From Onchocerca volvulus (taxonomy: Eukaryota > Nematoda > Chromadorea > Rhabditida > Onchocercidae): a stretch of DNA of 64,000 nt. The stretch's first letter is position 1; every line of letters begins with the position of its first letter. The notes under the pieces are model-generated. The model saw only the letters and a program-made list of their open reading frames with translations, searched no databases and was not told the DNA's origin. The stretch is taken from the NCBI GenBank assembly GCA_000499405.2, contig HG738139.1, forward strand, positions 7,774,616-7,838,615. The letters run 5' to 3'. This document shows, in pieces, positions 1 to 12,200 of this stretch. The position numbers and the translations under genes were made by a program.

Positions 1-290
1 TTTGACGAAATTTGGAAAAAATGTCTTTTCAGAATTTAATAGACATCATAATTTAAGAATTGAACTACGTTATTACATTTTTATTGAGAGTATTTAAAAA
101 AGTATTTAAATAGATGACAGTATTTTATAGTTGAATTATTTGCTTTGATTCCTGTTGGTTTTATACGTACCTTGTTTAACAGTTTGGGTATTTTATATTG
201 GAACTTAAAAATACTTCATAATTTAATTGTGGCATTGATTTTTCTTTAGCACTTATTCCATCCTTTTGCTACAGTCTAAAGACATGCTGC
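1..290. other. Leading AT-rich non-coding stretch
   Basis: No supported gene here. It holds short AT-rich runs and is probably promoter, 5' untranslated or intron sequence of the elongase gene that follows. Several ATGs are present but each runs quickly into a stop or gives a splice phase that does not fit the first clear elongase exon. Confidence 0.5.
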
Positions 291-1901
291 ATGTATTTTT
301 CGTCATCATTGAAATTATAAGTTGAGAATTTCTCGAGAAAAGAGTTATTTATTTCATCGATTATAAATTTGTGGAGAAAACTCGTAAGCAAATAGCAGAA
401 GACAAAGATTATTCTATTTGTTCTTTTAATTACAGATATGCATTACCATTTGAAAAATTGGATGATCCGATTCAGAAAACAATATCCCTGCAAGAAAATT
501 GGTATCAAACGATAACTCTTTCGATAGGCTACTTCTTCGTTATCAAGCTGATCCAATACTTCATGAAACATCGATGTGCTTTCAAATTATATTGGCCTTT
601 ATTTATTTGGAACCTTTCACTCGCTTTCTTCAGCATTTGTGGCTTCATTCGCTTTAGTGAAGCATGTATTACTTCTATTTTCCGCTTAATCTATTCCAAT
701 CAAGCATCTTATATTAATTTTCAGAAGCACTATACTTTAGCCAGAGATTAGAATTATCTGTTACCTATCGATAGTTACTAATTCTCTATTTTAATTCGAC
801 TGTTCTTTCAGCAGATGATTCATTCGCTACTCTACGAAGGAATCTATCGATCCTTGTGCTATTCGGTAAATCCCACTGATGTCGCAGCTTATTGGGCATA
901 TTTATTTTTTTGGTCGAAAGTTGTGGAACTTGGTGACACATTATTTATCATCCTTAAAAAAAAACCTCTCATATTTTTGCATTATTATCATCATGCTTCA
1001 GTACTTATTTATACTGCTCATTCAGGTAAGTTATCATATTTTTTTTTTTTTTATCGAACGGAAAGATTTAAAAAAAAAAAAATGCTGTGAGAATCTTTCC
1101 ATAGCTTAAAGACTGGTTTTCCGTCAATGTAAGTTAAAGACAACTTTTCCTATAACGTCAAGAATTTTGAAACATACACCTGCTTGCTAAATTGTAGGTG
1201 CCGAAAACACGGGTTCCGGAAGAGCGTTTATCATTATGAACTTTCTAGTGCATTCCGCCATGTACACATATTTTGCAATTACATCTTATGGAATACGATT
1301 GCCTAAGTAAGGATTTGCCAAATGTGTGTTTTTCTTGAAATACCTTATGGATCCTTCTCACTGGGTACACATCTTCATTATCCAATTTACATGAAATCCT
1401 CTATGATGATTTAAACTTTAGATTTCACAATATACATTTCAGGGCAATATCCATGATGCTGACTACAATCCAGATAGCTCAGATGTTTGCGGGAATTGGT
1501 ATCCTGGCCTACATTTATAAAATCAAAACCGAAACCAATTTGCCGTAAGTTCGCACGATGTTTGTCTGTCCCATACTCGGTGATTATAAAAATCATTGGA
1601 TACGAATTCCTGTTTCACAGCACTTTCCGCATATATTCCTAATGCTCGTCATTTCGATAACAGAATATTACTCTGCGAAATAATATTCATATAGCATTAA
1701 ATATCCCTTGATTAGACCAACTGAAGATAACAATATTAGTTCAAGAGGACTCTAACTGAAGAAGTTTATTTCAGATGCCAACAATCAATGCAGAATCTAT
1801 TCTTCGGTATCATGCTCTACATCACTTTTGCAGTACTTTTTATTCACTACTTTGTCTCCAGTTACTTCCGTAAATCTGATAAAAAAGTAAAGAACCACTA
1901 A
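291..1901 (+). CDS. ELO family very-long-chain fatty acid elongase (first exon uncertain)
   Basis: Predicted 3-ketoacyl-CoA synthase of the ELO/ELOVL family, which condenses malonyl-CoA with a long-chain acyl-CoA at the ER membrane. Exons: 436-661, 815-1025 (or from 812), 1198-1306, 1443-1544, 1775-1901; all phases agree and the gene ends in TAA. The diagnostic histidine box HYYHHA is in exon 815-1025, preceded by the conserved ELGDTLFIILKKK segment; several hydrophobic helices are visible (ITLSIGYFFVIKLI, LFFGIMLYITFAVLF). The composition of the histidine-box region resembles the ELOVL6/ELOVL3 side of the family. Exon 436 starts in phase 2, so an upstream exon is needed; a candidate is ATG 291-301, giving MYFS before YALPFEK, but its donor is weak. 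The only phase-compatible donor after exon 436-661 is GC (662). AATAAA signals follow at about 2125 and 2159. The family call is firm; the 5' end is not. Confidence 0.88.
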
Positions 1902-2993
1902 TTTTCAAATTCCTCAAGTGTCAAATCTTTCGGTATTTTGATGTTTTTTGAAATGAAATCCCATAGAAATCTTTTAAAAACCTGCTCGCTTTAATGAATC
2001 TAAAAGATTTTCACAATACATAGTATCACTGCTACTTTAACTATTCAGTCTGTTTTATTCCATACAATTAATGCATTTTGTCACTTTTCCTTATTGTTTA
2101 TTCTGAACTTTTAAAAATATTGAAAATAAATAGTCATGCATAAACTTTATGAGAAATCAATAAAAAGCAGAAGCAAGGAATCCTATAATATTCTATGCAA
2201 CGAAGAGATTCATGATTAGTGACGCTTTTTCTTGACAGAAAGCACTCCATTTGCTAATCTGAAGAAGCATAGAACATGATGAAACGTATTGTAGTCCGAG
2301 AAAAACAGAATAAATAAATATATAGAATATTTCATAAACATAAAATAAATATGAATCTACACAATATCTGAAACAATGTTGCCATCGAAAAACAAAATAT
2401 CTACGCGTAAAAGCTAAAAAGTGCTAGCCAATATATTACAACAATGCAAAAAAAAAAAAAAAAAAAAAGTATAGCGCAATTTTTACCAACAGAAATATAC
2501 CTAGTACACAATTAATTACAATCTAAGATGTGTAAACAAAAAATTGCTATAATAACTGAAAAAGGACCAATACAAAACTTTTTCTTTAATCATAATCATA
2601 TCAATTCTTTAAAAAAATGGAATGCATTTAAACTCCATAAATATTATCTCAACATTTCTAACTGTATGCACTATTCAGTGCAAACATACAACATCTAAAA
2701 AATCAAAACAATTTAATCATTTGATTTAAATTCATATAAACGATTGTTTTATCAATTCTTCAGTTCCTTCTCCTCTTTACAGCTTCTTAATAATATGCAG
2801 TATTACTATAAAGAATTATGAAGAAAAAGGAAAATAAAAAATCAGAGAGTATAAATGCAAGAAGATAACAAGAAATCAAAATCTCACACAAAAATTATTC
2901 CTCAAATTAACATCATTTATTAAAAGAGAAATTCAAATAAATTTATCGAAATATTCCGAGATTTGTAATGCAATGGCAATGACATTTTTTCAG
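1902..2993. other. Convergent intergenic region, elongase to TGF-beta receptor
   Basis: About 1.1 kb between the 3' ends of two convergent genes. It contains AATAAA polyadenylation-like hexamers close to the elongase stop and an A-run of about 20 bases near 2449. I see no coding potential or RNA gene in it. Confidence 0.6.
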
Positions 2994-5900
2994 TTAATTT
3001 CGAACTTTCCAGCCTATGCTAGCCGCATGACGATCAACTGCTTTACGAACATTCATTGCCGTAAGTCGACACACTGGCGATTCTGTCCAGCATTCCTGCA
3101 TCATTTGCAATACTCCTCCCATAACCTAAAATATTTAAAAAATTGTATATCGTTATAAAATCTTCACCACATATAATACCTTTCAAACTAATGTCTGAGT
3201 CATTTTCTAACTGAATGAGAAAAATTTTCAACTCGCTACTCTAGTCTACAAAGCGAAATATATGACAGAAAATTCCAATGCGAAAAAATTATAACCAAAG
3301 AAAAAAAGAAAAAAAACAGAGAACTACAAACCTTGTCACCCAACCAATGCTCTTGAATGACAGGTCGACGCTTCTGTACACAGACACAGAGTTTCATCTC
3401 CTCCATTGTTGGATCTCGGCCTACGTAATCAAAGTACGGTAGTTCAAACGGTCGTACTTTTTCTGCAAAATTACCGATATTAGGTAAATAAATATTAAGA
3501 TAATATGGTTCAACTCCACTGAATAGAAAAATTTTTTGTAAAATCACTAATAAATGAATAAGTACCAAAAATATATACGATTCAACGTAAATAATTTCAT
3601 GTCCGGCTAAATAGTATTACCTTGATTTCCGCATCTCCACATGATCTCCCAAATAATAAGACCTATCGCATACATATCGGCAGTTTTATAGGCTTCGAAA
3701 TGATTTATTTGAAAACTATCATCTAATATTTCTGGTGCCAAGTAACGCTATAATAAATTAGTAATAAATGAAAAGTCCCCTTGTCGAATAATAATAAAAA
3801 CAATTTGCCATGTGTGTATATTTTTCTTTTACGACGGTAAACTTGGAGAAACAATAAATATGTTGATTCATATAATCTCGAACCACAAGCATCACTCTGT
3901 TATTTCAACAGAAATATTATTTACTGGCTGGACAGGCCACGCTTCTCGTGTCAGGTCCAGTTAGTCTGTATAAAAAAAAAAATGTAAATATTCGTTTATT
4001 CAAAATCTTAAGTCTTCGAAAAATCTTAAACACGCACCTTATCCATATAAAAACATGTGCCTATTCGAATGCAAAGTTATATCAAATTTCAAATCAATCG
4101 ATGAAGAACTTGAAACGTTGAGAGGCAAGTAACGAACATTTACATTTTTATTTATATAGATAGATTATATATTATACTATCTTCCCATAATATAGAAATA
4201 TTGTTTTTAAAAAGTCATTATTAAAAAGTACTTATTCTGGAAAAGATCTACAGCGAGAATGAAACCAATCTTGTTTTTCTTAATAACAGGGTTTCTCTTC
4301 TTTATTGTCCTACACTAAATTGAAGATAGCAAACGGAGAAATTTCATTTTCAAAATTCAGGGCCGAACATCAGCAAATGTACAGGAATACTATAGAATAT
4401 ATAATTATTTCTACTGGCTAGCACTTTGATCATATTTAAGGTGAAACTTACAACAGTGCCACATTTGCTATTGTCTGGAACATTTATCTCACCATTCATG
4501 TAACGTACTGCCAAACCGAGATCAGCAATCACACAAGTCAGATCCGATTTTACCAAGATGTTCTTCGATTTAAGATCGCGATGGGCAATTGCCGGCTTCC
4601 CTGTAATGAAAAAAAAAAAAAAAAGTTATCATAAAATTACCATATAATGCAATTATTATAACTTTTAAAAAACTTGCCACGTGGACCAGGAATTTCATTG
4701 TGCAAGAAAGACAAGCCAACAGCAATACTGCGAATCATTTGTAGCATCACTGGCTCGCTGACAACATCTGCTGACAAATAATCATAAAGAGAACCATATT
4801 CGTGGTATTCAGTTATCAACCACAATTGGGTACTCGTTCCAGTATCTGTAAATTGTATACCATCCAGCTATCAATATAGAAACAACTGGAAGAATAGCTT
4901 CGTAAGTATTTTGATGGTGATGTATATGCATATCGGAAATTTTTACACGAAATTTTTAAAAATCTTCGAAATATTAATGAAGAAACTATTTCGTTTAGAC
5001 AAATGTTGGTCTGAGCCTAACATCGTCAATCTTTCTGTTTCATTGCAGCATCAGAAATCTGTCCCATTGAATATATATATATATATATATTTTTTTAAAC
5101 CTAACAAATGCCCAACCTGCATGTATTTGTGAAATATTATATTGGGTATCTTCGCATAATGAAAAAAAAAAGTCTTGGAGATTCTCTAGAAGCATATATA
5201 CTTGTTAAATAAAACATCTTCAAAATATAAAATATCTTTGGAGTTTTTTTAAATTGGCATGAAATTTAGCAAAACAATTTGAAAGATAGGAAAAAAAATG
5301 GCTGTAAATACTATTGTAAATTTTGGCCCAGCAAATTTTTTTGTTAAGTTTCATGTCAACTTACTGCAAATTTGAAGATATTTATAGCTACATTTATGTA
5401 CAGTTTCTACAGAATCTGAGCTAAATATCACGATACGAACTGAGCATTGGTTAGACATACTGAAAGCTGCTGAACATGTAACGCATCTCACATATTAACA
5501 AATTCAGAAATAATAAATGATACAGCGGTCAAAAAACATGACTAATACTAAAGATTCGATACCTTTATTATCAGAAGCAATAAAGCGCAGCAAATTCGGA
5601 TGTCTGAGAAGATTCGTTTGGAAAATCTCAACTTCTCGATTCCATGATCTTTCATCACGGGAACTAAATATTTTCACAGCGACTTCGTCACCTTTCCAAT
5701 AGCCCAACCACACCTGCAATGCCCAATCACTGAAATGCATTATGATGTAGTGAATAAGAATCAAATGCTGAAGACTCTTGTTTTAAATGACAAAAAATCA
5801 CTTCTCCGAAACGTCCTTGCCCAATTTCTTTCTGCAATTCGATCTGACGAGCAATAGTACGTTGAGCAAGTAATGGAAATCCTGGAAATTTAATCCATCA

Positions 5901-8336
5901 TCGTTTTTCTAATCAATGAAGTTATTGTATTATTCTACTGCATCTTTTAATGGGATGCCGCGATTGGAGCTATAAATTCATGAATTCTTTGGTTAGAAAG
6001 ATGAAGAACGAAAAACTTTTTACATTGGTAACTTGTACAATAGAAAAATAACATTAAAAGAATGTGTTATTCTCTTTAATTGCTCAAATTACCTAATAAA
6101 ATGCTTTTCTTTGCTGCTTCCTTCATCAAAGACTTCAAGAATTTGTTAAATCGCAGCTTATTAAAAGACTGATTTAACTGAATCATTAGTAATAATTAGA
6201 ATATGTACCTGAACCAGAGCCGGTGGTGGCAGAATCATCTAAATTATATAATAAGTCGCTCAAGTGTCCTAAGGCATCCACTGAGTTCATTAATAGTTTT
6301 TCTTCTCCAATACTTAAAACAATATCGCTACATTAAATGTAGAATAAACAACGACAAATTAATTTTTAATATGGAACTATTATACAGTATATTCGAAAGA
6401 ACTTGTAGGGAAGCGAAATAATGTTACATTGCCTATAAACGATTCTAATCTCCAACTGATACATTAGTTTAATAGCCGGTATTATCACAATTTCTTGCAG
6501 TTGAGAAAGCTGTGAAAAAGGGAGAAAAACACCAATAACAGAACTGAACTGCATTGAATGACAAACTATTCTCAGTGTTTCCTTTGAATAATACATATAT
6601 GAAAACATATCGGTAAAGTAAAGATGATTGCTTACACTGCAGATCGTTCCTCGCCATGATGTGCCCAATAAAATATCCATCGCTTCAGTGGTTTGTTTAT
6701 CCAAGCAAAAACTAAGAATAGAGAAAACACAAAAATGATAGTTCCTATCAAAAAAATAACCAGATAGCGAATTAATGGTATATTATTATCCTGAAACTGC
6801 ATGAAAATAAAAAAACAAGACAGGAAAAATCCATATCAATGTTAAAAAATACGATCTGCATATTAGTTTCCGAAAAAAAAAAGAAAAAAAAAACTATTTT
6901 CTTTCTTTTTGCAATCTTTTTTACAAGCTTTGCTACTCTTATAAAAACAAGCTACGCAACTTTTTATGTCTCCATAATGTAATCGAAAAAAGTATTTACA
7001 ATAGTTCTTCATGATGTACATTAGTGCTTCATAATAGGAAATAATGAACACAGAATTCTGATAAATAAAAGCATGGGATGGAATCTTACCGAAGTGTTAT
7101 CATTTATTAGATTCAAATCCAGAGCTCCATTGCAGAACGAGTAATTCCAGCAACATTGCATCATACTTCCATCGTTCATTGGTTGCTTAACTCGACAGTG
7201 CAAATCAGGACTGGCATCCTTGCTCAGGCAACTGAAAATGTCATTTACTGATTTACTAATTTTACTTTTTATACTGATAATTTCTCCATAATTTGTTTCT
7301 CTAAAACAAAAAGGAAAGGCCACAGCGCATAGGAATGCGAAATAATGCTTTATAAAAAACGTTCATACTTCGAACCATATCACTTCCGTTTATTTTCCAT
7401 TGAAGGCTACAGAAATCATCGGCCGCAGATGAAAAGGCAAAAACAGAAACTTTCCGTTATGTAACCCCAAAATATAGCAACACTAACCTTAAAATGATCG
7501 ACCGATCGGGTAATAAACGTTTGTAACATATCCCACTAGTGGATCGACAAAGTCCTGTGTAAGTACTTCCCAAAAAACGAACAATCTCCGTATCACAGCC
7601 AGAATACGAGCAATTGCAAATCAATTCTTCAGATAAATTTATCGGTTCCCTCAAATCTTAAATTTAAACATAAGAAAAAGAAATCATAATAACAGCAAAT
7701 AGATTTACGTAATATGATGATGTTTTGCAAAAAAAAAAAAAAAAAAAAAGATTCTTTTCAATGTTTAGGTAATATATATGTATAACTGAGAAAGAAATAG
7801 TCAATTCTTATGCAAAACATATATTGTTCCTCATAGCTTAAAAATTATAACAGGTTTCATTAACTGGACAAACGATAGAAGTTGCATGAATATATGTACA
7901 AATAATTACATACCAAACTAATCAATCTCTTTTCTGCTTTGTTAGATGAAGTTTAATAACTCTTTAAATATGATTCGAATGTATAAAATTGCCTGATTAT
8001 CAGTATATGCTCTCAATATTACGAATAGGGATCAGTTGTGAAGAAAATAATCTAGAATATACTTGTCTACGTTTCCAAGCAAAGTTGTCGTTCATACCAG
8101 AAGCCGGCAGGGAAAAAAGTTCGTCCTATTCTTTTTATAAAGTCCTTAACCAAAAAAGGTCATCCCCACTTCTTAAACAATTGCCAATGCGAAAATTCGA
8201 AATAAAAAAATTAAAAACAATGAAACTGACTCGCTTGAAACTGTTCCATAAATTTTAGGATATCATATCCGGGATCGCTGCTGTTCTTAACAGCCATTGC
8301 AACAGTTATAGAAAATATGAAAACGAGGAATGACAT
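2994..8336 (-). CDS. TGF-beta superfamily type I receptor serine/threonine kinase
   Basis: Single-pass receptor kinase that is phosphorylated by a type II receptor in its GS box and then phosphorylates R-Smads. Exons from 5' to 3' on the minus strand: 8231-8336, 7488-7656, 7090-7231, 6636-6790, 6209-6312, 5802-5881, 5563-5713, 4678-4845, 4452-4600, 3621-3747, 3332-3462, 2994-3125; phases all fit and give 537 aa. Order: signal peptide ([15 protein letters not shown]), cysteine-rich ectodomain with the family CCWNYSFCN box, transmembrane helix around residues 145-168, canonical GS box [15 protein letters not shown] near residue 220, kinase with VAVKIF lysine, HRDLKSKN catalytic loop, DLG metal motif and RYLAPE. 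The length is normal for the family. The L45 loop ([13 protein letters not shown]) is of the activin/TGF-beta class. Likely the counterpart of nematode sma-6/daf-1 type I receptors; which of the two I cannot decide. The intron at 4601-4677 uses a GC donor. Confidence 0.94.
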
Positions 8337-9295
8337 TGTTTCCTCTTGAATTATTTCTCAGTCGACCATATCGAGGAAGTTTCTAAAAATAATTTGCAAT
8401 ATATTTCATAAAACAATATTGATTTGACCGAGCTCAATAAGTGTAAAGCAGATATAGGCATATCAAATAAATGAACAGCAGACATCGTAACACTCACAAG
8501 TTTAACTGATTAACTTTACAATATAAATAAATGCCATCCAGTGTTGTACTAATGTTGATCTTCAAACAGCATAATTAAATTCGAAACCATTATTACCAAT
8601 CAAGTCCTCTAATGTTTGCTTTGAACAAAATGCAAAAACCCTGCAGGAAGTTTTAAAAATAGAATAAGCTGGAAACTCGCACTATCCCTTGGAAATGGTC
8701 TGTCCATCTATATCTATTTCACTGATTTTTATCATATGTTTATTCCTAGAAAATAAGAGTTTCAAACAAGCAATCTGCTGGAACAAATTTTACTGGTTGC
8801 AATAAATTTTATTTCTTTACTGAAGGTTCAAAAAGTTTGCTTTGAGGAGAAATGAAGACCAAAGGATAATGAAACAACATTATAATTTCTCATCTTTTGA
8901 AATGATGGAAAGATGACAATGAACTTCAACAACTTTAAATTTAATAGATTTGGAAAATCTAAGTTAGACCAAGATGACCAGACCTTAAGGGACCTCAAAG
9001 AAAGAGAATAAATTCGACATCTGCGATATGATCCCAGCAATAAAACATAACACAGTCTACAGCAAAGGGGTTTGCACTCACATTGCGAACGATTTTTCAT
9101 AGAATGCCACAATCATAAACCGTTGAATCTGAAGGTACCTAATTAACCCCCAGATGTCTTCCATCACTGATTTTGAACGAAATTTTTTAATTGGCTGGTG
9201 TCTTCAGATTCAATAATTTATAGTTCGCTGTGATGGCGTTAAGAAGTCAGTGATAAGTTACCGTGAAGATAAAAGTTAATTGTATTGGATGGCCA
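8337..9295. other. Divergent promoter region, TGF-beta receptor / vps-8
   Basis: About 960 bp between two divergently transcribed start codons. Presumably holds both promoters. The open frames in it are short and lack domain or splice support. No repeat or RNA gene recognised. Confidence 0.6.
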
Positions 9296-12200
9296 ATGTC
9301 GTCGATAGCTACCGATGAAGACATTGTGGATAGATGGATTGAAATTGACGATTCTATCAGTGTCCCTGAACAAACTCTTGATGAGATCCTCGCCGATGTA
9401 AGCATTGCAACTGCGTAAACTTTATTTTCTTTCTTTTTAAAAAGCTAGTTCGGATAAATTCTAGCCTGAACATCGTTGTATTGCATATTGCATATTGCAT
9501 ATTTTTTTTATAGAAGATCTTGGATTTGGATGAGGAAATTTTGAGTGGATTGGATGACGATGAATCACTGTTTACATCGCCAAGACAGTCGAGCCCGATA
9601 TCATCTAGTTCTTGTTACACATTGGATTCGCCTCTTCGTATCAAAGAACTAGGTGATCCTTCATTGCCGTATTGGTTTAGATCACAATAATGTAATTTGT
9701 TCATTGGAAAGCACAAAACAATGCTTAGATATTCTATTTTCTGATATTGGTGTTATTATCAGCAAGATTTTAGATGGGAATTTGTTAACAAAATGTTTCA
9801 GAATCCATTACATGTCAGTTGAAAACGTGGAGTGATCGTTTTGGAGGCCATGCTAGAGCTTTGGCTGTTTCTAATGCTAACATTGCTGTCGGGACGAGTC
9901 GTGGGCTAGTATTGATCTTTGATTTCGAAAATCGAAGGTTTTCGCAATGTTTCCTTTTTGAACCTTTCAATTCATTTTTATTACAGATCTTTATAAGTTT
10001 ATCTTCAGAAGCCTTGCTAATGATTTGCAGACTACTCCATTCGATAACATCAGATGGTTGCCCAGTATCATGTCTCGATTTCAATAAAATTAGTACACTA
10101 TTGGCCATTGGTTACGGTTCCGGTTTAATACGTACATTCAATGTTGCTACGGGTAAAGTACTGGACAATGTCAGTGATATAGTGCAACCCGGGCAGGGTG
10201 TGCTGCAAGTACTTTTTTGTGCAAGGTGTAATTTTTATTCATTCAGAAAAGTTTGCTTCTTTTTAAGACTACTCTATTGCTTACAAACCAACAAACAGAA
10301 TGGTGACATGAATTTTCAATCAGTTTATGTTTCATTTTTTGGTGAGAAGAGCTGAGAATCAACCACTGATTTCATTATGCCATATTTCTATTACTTTGCT
10401 CTTTGTACTTCTCTAATAATTAACTGTTCAGTGGTAGAAGACTTGCTTGCCTAGACAGTGGAGGTTCGGTTTATGAATTAACATTGCAAACATCAATTCG
10501 GTCACGGAAAATTCGCTGTATTTTCTCCGGCTGTCATGGCGAGGTAAGTTATTGAAGAAAATTCAGTTAATTAGCCTTCTGATATTGAAAATATGGTTTT
10601 CATAATGTGATTTTAGGTGGTATATATGAAATTATTGGACAACGATCACATTTTAGCTCTCTTATCACTCAAGAAATTGTTTCTAATAAGTCTGAAGAAG
10701 ATGCGTTTGATGTACGCCACTTCATTCAATGGACCGGCCAATCTCCCACCTTTGATTGATTGTCAGACAATAAATGTCAAGGTAAGCTGACTGTATCACT
10801 TCACATTCAGTTGTTATATTGTAAGTGAATATTCGTTCTCGTTTTAAATATTGGTTTTTTATCAATTATATAATAACGAAAGTTAGAGCGTGTGGCAAAA
10901 AATATTCCGAAAAAAAGTAAAAATACAATGTTTCCAAGCTTTCAATCTTGTCTTATTTGAATACTTTGTAGGAAATATCAGAAAGTAAAACTACTGCTTT
11001 TTGTATAGGACGTGGTTCGAGAATTGAATTTTATTATTTAAGTTATGCATTTTCAAATTTGCGAGTCATACGTTATCGGTGAGTTTAGGAATTATCTCCC
11101 TAAATAATTTTTTTTTTTCGAGAATTTGCGGAGCTTCCATGAAATTTGTGTTTTTAATTTCACTTTTTTGTTAGGATCTTGGGTCTAATTCTAAAAATCA
11201 AATTCCGCTTTTAAGAACTTATGTTGGATATAGTTTATTGTATGAAATGGCCATAGCTCGTAGCTTCAGTTGAATATATTTGTTCATTTGAGCTTAGAAC
11301 CTTTTGGGTTTACTTTGGTAAAATTTCATCAAAAATTCATGGCCATAAAATTCATTGATTTCTGTTCGTTCGTGATTTTATTCCATTTTTATTTTACTTC
11401 CATTTTTTCTTTCTATTTTTCGTTTCCCATTTTCATTTTTTCTTTTAGAGTATTGTCTTTGGATTTCGGTATGATAAATCTAAAATGGATAGAACCCTGC
11501 TATATGATTATTATGGATAGTGATGAAAGAGTGCATATGGTCGACATTATGCAGGGAGATATTGCAGTGGAAAATATTCGCGATGTACATCTAATATACG
11601 CTACTGCCGATTTTAAGGTGTGGTAGAGATCTGCAGACGAAGAAAACATTAAGATAATTTTAAGATATTTTTTGACATTAAGATATTTTTTTGCAGGGTC
11701 TGCCTACTGGAGGTAATGTAAGTGCTGCTTTAAAATATTTTGCTGACTGCGTTTGTTACCAGTCTATTTGCCGAGCTGAAAATGTGGTATTTTTTCTTGG
11801 CCAGTCTTCTGTTTATGTGATCTCAGTAAACGATCAAATAGCGCAGTTGGAAAGCTTGATTGACCGGTTATTTTTTATTGTGAAATTATTATTATCGTGA
11901 AAATTAATATCGGAATCTGGGAAATATGTGCATATTCAGTTACAGTTATTTTTAATTATGTCAAAAATAAGAAATAAAAAAAGATAAAAACGCGGTATTT
12001 CAGAGGACAGATGGTACCAGCAGTTCTGTTTGCTCTTGATATCATCACGGGCAAAATTGCCAATAAAACGAATCAATTGAATTTAAAACATATCGTTTCT
12101 TTGCGAATTCCTAGTCTTATTCAGACATTGCTAACTTACACTATATCTGGTCTAACGAATGGGAAAGTAATACAGCTTGTTGATCACTACAAAGTAAGTA

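Noticed and set aside
8828..9112. 94-codon minus-strand frame upstream of the TGF-beta receptor
   Set aside because: No recognisable domain and no splice signals in phase with the receptor start; likely chance.
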